From Burkholderia diffusa (GTDB lineage: Bacteria > Pseudomonadota > Gammaproteobacteria > Burkholderiales > Burkholderiaceae), in assembly GCF_902499115.1 (NCBI RefSeq), contig NZ_CABVPN010000017.1:107097-171096 (forward strand): DNA of 64,000 bases. Reading direction: 5' to 3'. The notes beneath the pieces are model-generated. The model saw only the letters and a list, made by a program, of their open reading frames with translations, had not been told where the DNA came from and did not search any database. The translations under genes were made by a program, and so were the position numbers. How positions within the stretch are numbered: position 1 is the stretch's first letter; each line of letters starts with the position of its first letter. Of the stretch, positions 43,541-53,204 are shown piece by piece.

Positions 43541-44908
43541 ATGGCGCACAGCCTGCGCGGGCGGCTCTTGTGGTGGCTGCTGCTGCCGCTCGCGGTGTTC
43601 GTGCTGATCGCGGGCGCGATGTCGTACGACACCGCGCGGACCACGGCCGGGCTCGTGCAGGACAGCGCGCTCGTCGCGTCCGCGCGCACGATCGGCGAGG
43701 ACGTCGAATGGCGCGACGGCTATCTGGCGGCCGACGTGCCGCCCGCCGCGCTCGAGATCTTCGAGTCGCCGTCGGCCGATTCGGTCTACTACAAGGTGGT
43801 CGACAGCCGCGAGCGCCTGCTTGCCGGCAATCCGGCACTCGCCCTGCCCGAACGGCACGGCATCGAGCCGACGCTGTACGACACGGCGCTCGACGGCGTG
43901 CCGCTGCGCGCGGTGGTCTACGACCGCCAGCTGTACAACGAAGGCAAGATCGAGACGGTCACGGTGGTCGTCGCGAAGACGACGCGCTCGTACGATGCGA
44001 TGATCGCGACGATCTGGCGGCCGCAACTCGTGCGTCTGTCGCTGATGCTGGTGCTCGCGGTCGTGCTCGTCTATCTGGGCCTCACGCTCGAGCTGCGCCC
44101 GCTGATGAAGCTGAAGGACGACGTCGCCGACCGCGGGCCGATGGAACTGGAGCCGATTCGCCCGGAGCGGCTGCAGCACGAGCTGCGGCCGATCGTCGAC
44201 GCGATCAACCAGTGCATCGCGCGGCTCAATACGCACACTGCCACGCAGCGCCGCTTCATCGCCGACGCCGCGCACCAGTTGCGTACGCCGATCGCCGTGC
44301 TCGACACGCAGATCCAGTACGCGCAGCAGCGCGAGCACAATGATGTGGACCTCGCGTCGGTGCTCGACAGCATGCAGCGCAGCAGCCGCAAGATGGCCGA
44401 CGTGACCGACAAGCTGCTGCTGCTCGCGCACGCGGAAGCGACGCCGTCGACGCTGCTCACGCATCGCGTCGATCTCGCCGCCGTCGTGTCGAGCGTGCTG
44501 GAGGAAACGATCGTGCTCGCGCAGCAGCGCGACATCGATCTCGGCGCCGACCTCGGCGAACGGCTCGACGTCGCGGGCAGCGACAGCCTGCTGACCGCGC
44601 TGGTGATGAACCTCGTCGACAACGCGGTGCGCTATACGCAACCGGGCGGCTGCGTGACGGTCGCCGCGCGGCGCGACGGCGACGCCGTCGTGCTCGACGT
44701 GGTCGACAACGGCCCCGGCATTCCGGCCGAAGCGCGACCGCACGTGTTCAAGCGGTTCTACCGCGTGTCGGCCGACACCGAAGGCTCGGGCCTGGGCCTC
44801 GCGATCGTCCGCGAGATCGCGCAGGCGCATGGCGGCAGCGCGTCGCTCGCGCCGGGGCCCGGCAATCGCGGTATCGTCGTGACCGTGCGGCTGCCCGCAT
44901 ACGCCTGA
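43541..44908 (+). CDS. Sensor histidine kinase (TctE-like)
   Basis: The 455-residue membrane kinase has TM1 at about 10-30 (WWLLLPLAVFVLIAGAMSYD), a 2CSK_N-type periplasmic domain, and TM2 at about 165-185 (LMLVLAVVLVYLGLTLEL). The HisKA box is FIADAAHQLRTPIAVLDTQ with His245. The ATPase domain is complete (NLVDNAVRY, VVDNGPGIP, GSGLGLAIVRE). It is followed 12 bp later by its response regulator. TctE-type kinases sense carboxylates and control transport genes, matching the importer and porin on either side. Confidence 0.93.
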   Translation: MAHSLRGRLLWWLLLPLAVFVLIAGAMSYDTARTTAGLVQDSALVASARTIGEDVEWRDGYLAADVPPAALEIFESPSADSVYYKVVDSRERLLAGNPALALPERHGIEPTLYDTALDGVPLRAVVYDRQLYNEGKIETVTVVVAKTTRSYDAMIATIWRPQLVRLSLMLVLAVVLVYLGLTLELRPLMKLKDDVADRGPMELEPIRPERLQHELRPIVDAINQCIARLNTHTATQRRFIADAAHQLRTPIAVLDTQIQYAQQREHNDVDLASVLDSMQRSSRKMADVTDKLLLLAHAEATPSTLLTHRVDLAAVVSSVLEETIVLAQQRDIDLGADLGERLDVAGSDSLLTALVMNLVDNAVRYTQPGGCVTVAARRDGDAVVLDVVDNGPGIPAEARPHVFKRFYRVSADTEGSGLGLAIVREIAQAHGGSASLAPGPGNRGIVVTVRLPAYA

Positions 44909-44920
44909 AGAGAAGTCGCC

Positions 44921-45598
44921 ATGAAACTCCTGCTGGTCGAAGACAACGCCGAACTCGCGCACTGGATCGTGAACCTGCTGCGCGGCGAGGATTTCGCGGT
45001 CGACTGCGTCGGCGACGGCGAACGCGCTGACACGGTATTGAAGACCGAACGCTACGACGCGGTGCTGCTCGACATGCGACTGCCGGGCATCAGCGGCAAG
45101 GAAGTGCTCGCGCGATTGCGGCGCCGCAACGACAACGTGCCGGTGCTGATGCTGACCGCGCACGGCTCGGTCGACGACAAGGTCGACTGCTTCGGCGCGG
45201 GCGCCGACGACTACGTGGTCAAGCCGTTCGAGTCGCGCGAGCTGGTCGCGCGGATCCGCGCGCTGATCCGCCGGCAGGCGGGCGTCGGCACGACGCAGCT
45301 TGTGTGCGGCGATCTCGTCTACGCGTTCGGCACGCGCGAATTCCGTTGCGGGGGCGCGGTGCTCGCGCTGCGTCGCCGCGAGCATGCCATTCTCGAGACG
45401 CTGATGCTGCAGCAGAACAAGACGGTGTCGAAGGTGCGGCTGATGGACAGCGTGTTCGCGCTCGACGACGAACCGAGCGCGGATGCGATCGACATCTACA
45501 TCCACCGGCTGCGCAAGCATCTCGCGGGCAGCACGGCCGAGATCATCACGCTGCGCGGGCTCGGCTACATCTTGCGCGAGAAGAACGCGCAGGACTGA
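44921..45598 (+). CDS. OmpR-family response regulator (TctD-like)
   Basis: The 225-residue protein has a receiver domain with EDN at 7-9, phosphoacceptor Asp51 (AVLLDMRLPG) and Lys in DDYVVKPFE. A C-terminal winged helix follows (LALRRREHAILETLMLQQNKTVSKVRLMDSVF). It is the partner of the upstream kinase. The porin at 45870 and the importer upstream are its most likely targets, by analogy with TctD control of tricarboxylate porins. Confidence 0.93.
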   Translation: MKLLLVEDNAELAHWIVNLLRGEDFAVDCVGDGERADTVLKTERYDAVLLDMRLPGISGKEVLARLRRRNDNVPVLMLTAHGSVDDKVDCFGAGADDYVVKPFESRELVARIRALIRRQAGVGTTQLVCGDLVYAFGTREFRCGGAVLALRRREHAILETLMLQQNKTVSKVRLMDSVFALDDEPSADAIDIYIHRLRKHLAGSTAEIITLRGLGYILREKNAQD

Positions 45599-45638
45599 CG
45601 GGCCTGCCTCCAGGTTCGATTCGTAGCACGTAACGTGT

Positions 45639-45720
45639 CGGCAGCCGCTGGCTGCCGGCCAGGCTCGCGTTCGCCCGCCTGCCCGATTCACGATTATTGC
45701 GCGTTCGGTGTTTTCACCGA
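45639..45720. promoter_or_regulatory. Hairpin and short palindrome upstream of the porin
   Basis: CGGCAGCC-gct-GGCTGCCG (45639-45657) is a hairpin just after the response-regulator gene without a T-run. TCGGTG-tttt-CACCGA (45705-45720) is a perfect inverted repeat in the porin upstream region and a candidate regulator site. Both functions are inferred. Confidence 0.35.
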
Positions 45721-45869
45721 TCCGATTCTTTCCTCCGGGAAAGCGGCGTGAAGGATTGCACCCTCTACGATGCTACACGCCGGCCCCCTCGCTGTGGCCG
45801 GCAACAACCGGCATACATTACGTACTGCCAACGAACAGATTTCAATGCGGCAGCTCGGAGGAGACGATC

Positions 45870-47000
45870 TTGAAACGAAAAACCCTTGCCCTTTCCATCG
45901 CGGCGGCAGGCCTGTGCGCCGGCACCCAGGCGCACGCGCAATCGAGCGTGCAGCTCTATGGCCTGATGGACCTGAGCTTTCCGACCTATCGTACCCACGC
46001 CGACGCGAACGGCAATCACGTGATCGGCATGGGCAACGAAGGCGAACCGTGGTTCAGCGGCAGCCGCTGGGGCCTGCGAGGCGCCGAGGACATCGGCGGC
46101 GGCACGAAGATCATCTTCCGCCTCGAAAGCGAATACGTGGTCGCGAACGGCCAGATGGAAGACGAAGGCCAGATCTTCGACCGCGACGCGTGGGTCGGCG
46201 TCGAGGACGAGCGTTTCGGCAAGCTGACGGCCGGCTTCCAGAACACGATCGCACGCGACGCATCGGCGATCTACGGCGACGCGTACGGTTCCGCGAAGCT
46301 CACGACCGAGGAAGGCGGCTGGACCAACTCGAACAACTTCAAGCAGATGATCTTCTACGCGGCCGGCCCGACCGGCACGCGCTACAACAACGGCCTCGCG
46401 TGGAAGAAGCTGTTCAGCAACGGCATCTTCGCGAGCGCCGGCTACCAGTTCAGCAACTCGACCGCGTTCGCGACCGGCTCCGCGTACCAGGTCGCGCTCG
46501 GCTACAACGGCGGCCCATTCGCCGTGTCGGGCTTCTACAACCACGTGAATCACGGCGGCTTCACGAACCAGACGTTCTCCGTCGGCGGCAACTACGCGTT
46601 CAGCATCGTGCGCCTGAATGCCGGCTACTTCCGCTACAACGGTGACCAAGGCTCGCTGGGCCAGCGGCACGACGATTCGTGGACCGTGTCGATGAAGATC
46701 GCGCCGAAGGGCCCGCTCGATTACGAGCTCGGCTACCAGCAGATGCGCGTCAAGAACGCCGCATACAACTCGGACGGCTTCGTGCCGAACGCGAACCTCG
46801 GTGCGTTCAGCCTGACGAACGGCGTCGGCAACGGCTTCAAGGAGACGATCTACGGGTCGGTGTTCTATCACCTGAGCAAGCGCACCGAGCTGTACCTGGC
46901 CGGCGACTACATGAAGCTGCATGGCGGCTACACGGTGTCGTCGACGTTCGGCGCGAAGAACCAGCTCGAACTGACCTCGGGCATCCGCACGCGTTTCTGA
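45870..47000 (+). CDS. Outer-membrane porin (OmpC/Porin_4 family)
   Basis: The 376-residue protein starts at TTG 45870 with a very strong ribosome binding site (GGAGGAGACGATC). The signal peptide KRKTLALSIAAAGLCAGTQAHA follows. The mature part begins QSSVQLYGLMDLSF, the standard start of Burkholderia trimeric porins, and ends in Phe (SGIRTRF) as needed for BAM insertion. The longer frame from 45708 is not the gene. Placement after a TctDE-like pair suggests regulated uptake of a small carboxylate or other solute. Confidence 0.93.
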   Translation: MKRKTLALSIAAAGLCAGTQAHAQSSVQLYGLMDLSFPTYRTHADANGNHVIGMGNEGEPWFSGSRWGLRGAEDIGGGTKIIFRLESEYVVANGQMEDEGQIFDRDAWVGVEDERFGKLTAGFQNTIARDASAIYGDAYGSAKLTTEEGGWTNSNNFKQMIFYAAGPTGTRYNNGLAWKKLFSNGIFASAGYQFSNSTAFATGSAYQVALGYNGGPFAVSGFYNHVNHGGFTNQTFSVGGNYAFSIVRLNAGYFRYNGDQGSLGQRHDDSWTVSMKIAPKGPLDYELGYQQMRVKNAAYNSDGFVPNANLGAFSLTNGVGNGFKETIYGSVFYHLSKRTELYLAGDYMKLHGGYTVSSTFGAKNQLELTSGIRTRF

Positions 47001-47330
47001 CCCCGCGGCCGGGGCGCGCCCCGGCCGTACCTTCGTTCGGGATTCTCCATACGGGCACGCCGGCGCATTGCGCTGAACGTGCCCTTTTTTCGTCGTTGTC
47101 GGCCGGTGCGGGGTATCCCGGAAGCCCCATGTGCGCGGCGCCGCGACAACCCGGCCCGAAGCCGCTGCGGCCCGTCGGACGGGCGATCGCGGCCGATGCC
47201 CGCACGATCGCCTCACATCGGTGCTTGACCTGCGCCGACCGACTCGCTAGCGTTTCGGGTTTGCCCGGGTGGCCATTGCCGCCGGTGCCGTGAGTGCGCC
47301 CGACGTCCTGGCGCACACGGCCGGGCTCCG
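47001..47330. other. Intergenic region, porin to type III methyltransferase
   Basis: About 330 bp without a supportable gene. A GC-rich hairpin (GGCCGGGGC/GCCCCGGCC, 47007-47026) directly follows the porin stop and probably ends its mRNA. The mod promoter must lie further right but was not recognised. Confidence 0.5.
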
Positions 47331-49349
47331 ATGGAAAAAACGATGCAGAAACTCGATGCGGCGAGCCCGCAGGCGATGTCGACGGATTTCACCGCCGACA
47401 ACGTCGCGCGCCTGAAGGCGCTGTTCCCCGAACTCGTGACCGAAGGCCCGGACGGCGCGTCGGTCGACGTCGACGCGCTGAAGGCGCTGGTCGGCGAGCG
47501 CACCGTCGGCGACGCCGACGAGCGCTACGGCTTCCACTGGCACGGCAAGCGCAGCGCGCGCCAGGCCGCGCTCACGCCGTCGACGGGCACGCTGCGTCCG
47601 TGCCCCGGCGACAGCGTCGCGTGGGACGACACGCGCCATCTCGTGATCGAGGGCGACAACCTCGACGTGATGAAGCTGCTGCACAAGAGCTACGCGGGCA
47701 AGGTGAAGCTCGTCTACATCGACCCGCCGTACAACACGGGCAGCGATTTCGTCTATCCGGACGACTTCAGCGACAGCATCCGCCACTACCTGTCGATGAC
47801 GGGCCAGACCGAAGGCGGCGTGAAGCGCAGCACCAACACCGAGGCGAACGGCCGGTTCCACACCGACTGGCTGAACATGATGTATCCGCGCCTGAAGCTC
47901 GCGCATGCGCTGCTGTCCGACGAGGGGCTGATCGCCGTGCACATCGACGAGCATGAAGTGCATGCGCTCGTGCTGATGCTGCGCGAGATCTTCGGCGAGG
48001 AGAACGAGCTCGGGGTGGCCGTGTGGGACAAGCGCAACCCGAAGGGCGATGCGCGCGGCGTCGCGTACCAGCACGAGTCGCTGGTGCTGTTCGCGCGCAA
48101 CGCCGAGACGCTGCTCGAGCAGGCGCCGCTGAGGCGCCCGAAGCGCAACGCGCAGCGCATGCTGGATGCCGCGCACGACGCGGTGTACCGCAGCGGCAAC
48201 GTGAAGGATGCGCAAAAGGCCTACCGCGCATGGATGAAGGCGCAGACCAACCTGTCGGGCGGCGAGGTGATGTACGACCGGCTGTCGGCCGACGGGCGCG
48301 TGTACCGCCTCGTGTCGATGGCATGGCCGAACAAGAAGAAGGCGCCGGAAGAGTATTTCACGCCGCTGATCCACCCGGTCACCGGCAAGCCGTGCGCGAT
48401 GCCGGCGCGCGGCTGGCGCAACCCGCCCGCGACGATGCAGGCGCTGATCGAGCGCGGCCAGATCGAATTCGGTCCGGATGAAACCACGCAGCCGCAGCGG
48501 ATCTACTACCTCGACGAGAACATGTACGAGAACGTGCCGTCGGTGCTGCCGTTCGCCGGTTCCGACGACGCGCTGCTGAAGACGCTCGGCATCCCGTTCG
48601 ACCAGCCGAAGCCGGTCGATTTCGCGGCGGCCGTGATCGGCTGGTGCACGCGCGGCGACGACATCGTGCTCGACTGCTTCGCCGGCTCCGGCTCGACCGG
48701 CCACGCGGTGATGCAGGTGAACGCGACCGACGGCGGCGCACGCCGCTACATCCTCGTGCAATTGCCCGAGGCGCTCGACCGCCGCGACAAGACGCAGCTG
48801 GCGGCCGCCGATTTCTGCGCGAAGCTGAAGAAGCCGCCGACGCTCGCCGAAATCACGAAGGAGCGCCTGCGTCGCGCGGCCCAGCAAGTGGCGCGCGACT
48901 ATCCGGAAAGCTATGGCGACCTGGGCTTTCGCGTGTACCGGCTCGACACCACCAACGTGATCGAGTGGGATCCGCGCCGCGACGACTTCGACCATGCGCT
49001 CTTCGCGTCCGTCGAGCACGTGAAGACCGGCCGCAGCGAGGACGACCTGCTCGCCGAGCTGACGCTGAAGCTCGGCCTCGACCTGTGCACGCCGGTCGAG
49101 CATCACGCGATCGCAGGCAAGACCGTGCACCTGATCGGCCGCTCGATCGTCGCGTGCTTCGATGCGCGCATTTCGCGCGACGACGCGGGCCCGCTCGCCG
49201 ACGGCATCGTCGAACTGCTCGACGCGACCGGCGCGACGCGCGATGTCACGTGCCTGTTCCGCGACAGCGGCTTCGTCGACGACGTCGCGAAGCTCAATCT
49301 CGCCGCGCTGCTCGAACAGCATGGCGTGAAGCGCGTGCGGAGCCTGTGA
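47331..49349 (+). CDS. mod: Type III restriction-modification DNA methyltransferase (Mod)
   Basis: The 672-residue beta-class N6-adenine methyltransferase has motif IV YIDPPYNTG with Asp131, which precedes motif I FAGSGSTGHAVM (about 450), the order expected for Mod. A target-recognition region lies between (about 230-430). Mod binds and methylates one strand of an asymmetric site and recruits Res. It overlaps res by 3 nt (TGATG). MEKTMQKLD or MQKLD (12 bp later) may be the start. The recognition sequence cannot be inferred. Confidence 0.92.
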   Translation: MEKTMQKLDAASPQAMSTDFTADNVARLKALFPELVTEGPDGASVDVDALKALVGERTVGDADERYGFHWHGKRSARQAALTPSTGTLRPCPGDSVAWDDTRHLVIEGDNLDVMKLLHKSYAGKVKLVYIDPPYNTGSDFVYPDDFSDSIRHYLSMTGQTEGGVKRSTNTEANGRFHTDWLNMMYPRLKLAHALLSDEGLIAVHIDEHEVHALVLMLREIFGEENELGVAVWDKRNPKGDARGVAYQHESLVLFARNAETLLEQAPLRRPKRNAQRMLDAAHDAVYRSGNVKDAQKAYRAWMKAQTNLSGGEVMYDRLSADGRVYRLVSMAWPNKKKAPEEYFTPLIHPVTGKPCAMPARGWRNPPATMQALIERGQIEFGPDETTQPQRIYYLDENMYENVPSVLPFAGSDDALLKTLGIPFDQPKPVDFAAAVIGWCTRGDDIVLDCFAGSGSTGHAVMQVNATDGGARRYILVQLPEALDRRDKTQLAAADFCAKLKKPPTLAEITKERLRRAAQQVARDYPESYGDLGFRVYRLDTTNVIEWDPRRDDFDHALFASVEHVKTGRSEDDLLAELTLKLGLDLCTPVEHHAIAGKTVHLIGRSIVACFDARISRDDAGPLADGIVELLDATGATRDVTCLFRDSGFVDDVAKLNLAALLEQHGVKRVRSL

Positions 49350-52300
49350 TGCGGCTGCATTTCGAAGCGGATCTCGACTACCAGCGCGAGGCGATCGACG
49401 CCGTCTGCGACCTGTTTCGCGGCCAGGAATCGTATCGCGGCGACTTCAGCGTGCTCGCGAACGCCGCGCCCGGCACCACGGCCGCGGCTCAAGGCTCGCT
49501 CGGCTTCGCGGTGTCGGAGCAAGGCGTCGGCAACCGGCTGTCGCTGACCGACGACGCGCTCGCGCGCAATCTCGCCGACGTGCAGCTGCGCGGCGGGCTG
49601 CCGCCGTCCGGCTTGCCCGGCTCACGCGACTTCACCGTCGAGATGGAGACCGGCACCGGCAAGACCTACGTGTACCTGCGCACGATCTTCGAGCTGAACC
49701 GCCGCTACGGCTTCACGAAGTTCGTGATCGTCGTGCCGTCGATCGCGATCAAGGAAGGCGTGCACAAGACGCTTTCGATCACCGAGGACCATTTCCGCGC
49801 GCTGTACGCGGGCGTGCCGTACGACTACTTCCTGTACGACTCCGCGAAGCTCGGCCAGGTGCGCCACTTCGCGGCGAGCGCGGCGATCCAGATCATGGTG
49901 ATGACGGTCGCCGCGATCAACAAGAAAGAGATCAACAACCTCTACAAGGACAGCGAGAAGACCGGCGGCGAGAAGCCGATCGACCTCATCCGCGCGACGC
50001 GGCCGATCGTGATCGTCGACGAGCCGCAAAGCGTCGACGGCGGGCTCGAGGGGCGCGGGCGCGAAGCGCTCGCCGCGATGGCGCCGCTCTGCACGCTGCG
50101 TTATTCGGCGACGCACGTCGACCGCCACCACATGGTGTACCGGCTCGACGCGGTCGACGCGTACGAGCGCAAGCTCGTCAAGCAGATCGAGATCGCGTCG
50201 GCGATCGTCGAGGACGCGCACAACAAGCCGTACGTGCGGCTTGTCAGCGTGTCGAACCGGCGCGGCGCGATCAGCGCGCGCATCGAGCTCGACGTCGCGA
50301 CCGCGGCCGGCGTGAAGCGCCAGATCGTGTCGGCGACCGACGGCGACGATCTTGAACGCCTGACCAAGCGCGCGCTGTACGCGGGGCTGCGGATCGGCGA
50401 AGTGCATGCGGTGAAGGGTGCCGAATACGTCGAGCTGCGCCATCCGGAAGGCGAGGCGTTCCTGTCGCTCGGCGAGGCGTTCGGCGACATCGACACGCTC
50501 GCCGTGCAGCGCGAGATGATCCGCCGCACGATCCGCGAGCACCTCGACAAGGAATTGCGTCTGGCCGAGCGTGGTGTGAAGGTGCTGTCGCTGTTCTTCG
50601 TCGATTCGGTCGAGCGCTATCGCCGCTACGACGAGAACGGGATGCCCGTGAAGGGCGACTACGCGCTGATCTTCGAAGAGGAATATGCGCGCGCGGCGCG
50701 CGTGCCGGCCTACCGTGCGCTGTTCGACGGCGTCGACGTCGCGCTCGAAGTCGAGCGCGCGCACAACGGTTACTTCTCGATCGACCGCAAGGGCGGCTGG
50801 ACCGACACGAGCGAAAGCAGCGCCGCGGCGCGCGAGAACGCGGAGCGCGCATACGGCCTCATCATGCGCGAGAAGGAAGCGCTGCTGTCGTTCGACACGC
50901 CGCTGAAGTTCATCTTCTCGCACTCGGCGCTGAAGGAAGGCTGGGACAACCCGAACGTGTTCCAGATCTGCACGCTGCGCGACATCCAGACCGAACGCGA
51001 GCGGCGCCAGACGCTCGGCCGCGGGCTGCGCCTCGCGGTCGACCAGGACGGCGAACGCGTGCGCGACCCGGGCGTGAACACGCTCACCGTGATCGCGACC
51101 GAGCGCTACGAGTCGTTCGCGGAGAACCTGCAGAAGGAAATCGAGGCCGATACGGGCATTCGTTTCGGGATCGTCGAGGAACACCAGTTCGCGGCACTGC
51201 CGGTGCAGGAAGGCGACGGGCCCGCGCACGCGCTCGGCATCGAGCTGTCGCGCGCGCTGTGGACGCATCTGCATGAGCAGGGCTACGTCGACGCGCAGGG
51301 CAAGGTGCTCGACCGGCTGAAGGATGCGCTGCGCCAGAGCGCGCTCGTGCTGCCCGACGCGTTCGAGTCGCTGCGCGCGCCGATCGTCGCGACGCTGCGC
51401 AAGCTGTCGGGCCGCTTCGCGGTGCGCAATGCGGACGAGCGTCGCGCGATCGCGTTGCGGCGCGATGCGTCGGGCAAGGCCGTCGTGTTCGGCGACGACT
51501 TCCGGGCGTTGTGGGACCGCATCCGCCATCGCACCGTGTACAGCGTCGAGTTCGACAACGCGAAGCTCGTGCGCGATTGCACGGCCGCGCTGCGCGACGC
51601 GCCGGACATCGCGCGCGCACGGCTGCAGTGGCGCAAGGCCGAGATCGATATCGGCAAGGCCGGCATCGAAGCGATCGAGGTGGCGGGCGCCGGCACGGTG
51701 CTGATCGACGAAGGCGAGTTGCCGCTTCCCGACCTGCTCACCGAACTGCAGGACCGCACGCAGCTCACGCGCCGCTCTCTCGCGACGATTCTGGCCGACA
51801 GCGGCCGGCTCGACGACTTCCGCGTGAATCCGCAGCAGTTCATCGCGCTGGCAGCCGATGCGATCAACCGCTGCAAGCGGCTCGCGCTGGTTGCGGGCAT
51901 CGCGTACCGCAAGCTTGGCGAGCGCCACGTGCATGCGCTCGAGTCGTTCGAGAGCGAGGCGCTGACCGGCTACCTGCGCAACCTGCGGCCCGATGCGCGC
52001 AAGTCGATCCACGAGGCCGTCGTGTGCGAGACCGACGCGGAGCGTGCATTCGCCGATGCGCTCGAAGTGCACGACGGCGTGAAGCTGTACGCGAAACTGC
52101 CCGCGTGGTTCCGCGTGCCGACACCGCTCGGCAGCTATCACCCGGACTGGGCGGTGCTCGCGGAGCAGGACGGCGGCGAGCGGCTGTATTTCGTCGTCGA
52201 TACGCCGAATGCCGACGGCGACGTGACGAGCGAGCACGAGCGCGCGAAGCTCGTGTGCGGCGAGGCGCATTTCCGTGCGCTGGTGGACGGCGGAGAGGCC

Positions 52301-52384
52301 GCGCGGTTCGTGCGCGTCAGGCAGGCCGATGCGTTGTTCGAGCCGGTTGCAGCCGTCGCGCCCCTGGCGGGCGCGGGACGCTGA
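49349..52384 (+). CDS. res: Type III restriction enzyme Res subunit with altered nuclease motif
   Basis: The 1011-residue protein has helicase motif I METGTGKTYVYL (99-110), motif II IVDEPQSVDGG with Asp224, and motif VI QTLGRGLRLAV (554-564). The C-terminal nuclease domain has YHPDWAV (Pro932-Asp933), but the expected E-x-K is D-T-P at 951-953 (FVVDTPNADG). The catalytic acid is thus conservative Asp and the lysine is missing. The rest of the domain (CGEAHFRALVDGG) is family-like and there is no frameshift. Restriction may be weak or absent while ATPase and Mod functions persist. Confidence 0.9.
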   Translation: MRLHFEADLDYQREAIDAVCDLFRGQESYRGDFSVLANAAPGTTAAAQGSLGFAVSEQGVGNRLSLTDDALARNLADVQLRGGLPPSGLPGSRDFTVEMETGTGKTYVYLRTIFELNRRYGFTKFVIVVPSIAIKEGVHKTLSITEDHFRALYAGVPYDYFLYDSAKLGQVRHFAASAAIQIMVMTVAAINKKEINNLYKDSEKTGGEKPIDLIRATRPIVIVDEPQSVDGGLEGRGREALAAMAPLCTLRYSATHVDRHHMVYRLDAVDAYERKLVKQIEIASAIVEDAHNKPYVRLVSVSNRRGAISARIELDVATAAGVKRQIVSATDGDDLERLTKRALYAGLRIGEVHAVKGAEYVELRHPEGEAFLSLGEAFGDIDTLAVQREMIRRTIREHLDKELRLAERGVKVLSLFFVDSVERYRRYDENGMPVKGDYALIFEEEYARAARVPAYRALFDGVDVALEVERAHNGYFSIDRKGGWTDTSESSAAARENAERAYGLIMREKEALLSFDTPLKFIFSHSALKEGWDNPNVFQICTLRDIQTERERRQTLGRGLRLAVDQDGERVRDPGVNTLTVIATERYESFAENLQKEIEADTGIRFGIVEEHQFAALPVQEGDGPAHALGIELSRALWTHLHEQGYVDAQGKVLDRLKDALRQSALVLPDAFESLRAPIVATLRKLSGRFAVRNADERRAIALRRDASGKAVVFGDDFRALWDRIRHRTVYSVEFDNAKLVRDCTAALRDAPDIARARLQWRKAEIDIGKAGIEAIEVAGAGTVLIDEGELPLPDLLTELQDRTQLTRRSLATILADSGRLDDFRVNPQQFIALAADAINRCKRLALVAGIAYRKLGERHVHALESFESEALTGYLRNLRPDARKSIHEAVVCETDAERAFADALEVHDGVKLYAKLPAWFRVPTPLGSYHPDWAVLAEQDGGERLYFVVDTPNADGDVTSEHERAKLVCGEAHFRALVDGGEAARFVRVRQADALFEPVAAVAPLAGAGR

Positions 52385-52390
52385 AACGAA

Positions 52391-52415
52391 GGGCGGCGAC
52401 GAGCCGCCCTTTTTT
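52391..52415 (+). terminator. Rho-independent terminator after res
   Basis: GGGCGGC-gacga-GCCGCCC followed by six T residues, six bases after the res stop codon. Confidence 0.95.
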
Positions 52416-52564
52416 CATTTCATCGATCCGGTTACGGCGAATCCGTTTGTCATCCGAATGAAAGCGATTCGTATCCTCGCGGGTTCGTGCGCGTCGTTAC
52501 GGGTGGTTGCAAATCGGGGTCGATGCGACGCCGGCGCGCGACACCTCCGTTTCGCCACCGCCAT

Positions 52565-52588
52565 GAAAAAAGGGCGCCGAAGCGCCCT
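52565..52588 (-). terminator. Rho-independent terminator for the Gly/His-rich protein gene
   Basis: AGGGCGC-cgaa-GCGCCCT stem with a T-run on the minus strand, 24 bp beyond the stop of the gene at 52612. It faces the res terminator across about 150 bp that otherwise hold nothing recognisable. Confidence 0.9.
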
Positions 52589-52611
52589 TCCTCAACATGC
52601 GTGCGCCGCAG

Positions 52612-52980
52612 TTACAGCGTGCGGCCGAACGCGTTGCGATGTGCGTGATGCGTGGACGTCGACGCATGCGCGGTATGGCCGTGCGTGTGCCCATGACCGT
52701 GGCCCGGCTGCGTGCCTGCACGATCGGCGATCGTGTCGGAGCGGTCGGCTGCACGCGCGAGGCCCTTGTCGCGGTCGCCCGAGCGGAAGCCGTTCGAGTT
52801 GCTCAGCGCTTCGCCGCTCATATGGCCGCCGGACATGCCGCCGGCGTTGCCGCCCATGCCGCCAGCGCCATGACCACCGCCGTTGCCCCCACCGTTGCCA
52901 CCGGCCGCGGCATTCGCGGAAACGGCACCGAGTGCGAGGAGCGCGGCGGCCAGTACGGACAGATATCGTTGCGTTTTCAT
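52612..52980 (-). CDS. Exported Gly/His-rich small protein
   Basis: The 122-residue protein has a signal peptide MKTQRYLSVLAAALLALGAVSANA (1-24). The mature part is low-complexity: a Gly/Met/His stretch (about 26-55) and a HGHGHTHGHTAHA repeat (about 93-105) capable of metal binding. No family was recognised. It is followed by a strong terminator. Similar exported glycine-rich proteins occur in Burkholderia, but no function is known to me. A metal-buffering or envelope-surface role is only a guess. Confidence 0.78.
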   Translation of the reverse strand: MKTQRYLSVLAAALLALGAVSANAAAGGNGGGNGGGHGAGGMGGNAGGMSGGHMSGEALSNSNGFRSGDRDKGLARAADRSDTIADRAGTQPGHGHGHTHGHTAHASTSTHHAHRNAFGRTL

Positions 52981-53153
52981 TGTTTGCTCCCTGGAGCGTG
53001 TTCGGATGATTGCATTCTAGGAACACGCGATTTCCGCGCGACTCGACGTTGTAAATGATCGTAACGGTGCGCGTGATGCGCATTCGTCGGATCAATGTGC
53101 GACATGCCGGATGCGTGCGCGGAATGCGCGGCCGGCCGTCGTCGGACGAAGCA

Positions 53154-53193
53154 AGATGAAAGGCGGGAACGGCGCTGTCGCGCCGTTTCCGCC
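53154..53193 (-). terminator. Terminator downstream of the glycine-zipper protein
   Basis: GGCGGGAACGGCGC and GCGCCGTTTCCGCC pair with a 4-nt loop (53162-53193, one mismatch). On the minus strand this is followed by TTTCATCT. Confidence 0.7.
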
Positions 53194-53204
53194 GGTGAGC
53201 GCGC

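Noticed and set aside
47331..52384. Type III R-M pair as part of a mobile island
   Set aside because: GC content and codon use match the neighbours; no integrase, transposase or flanking repeats were seen.
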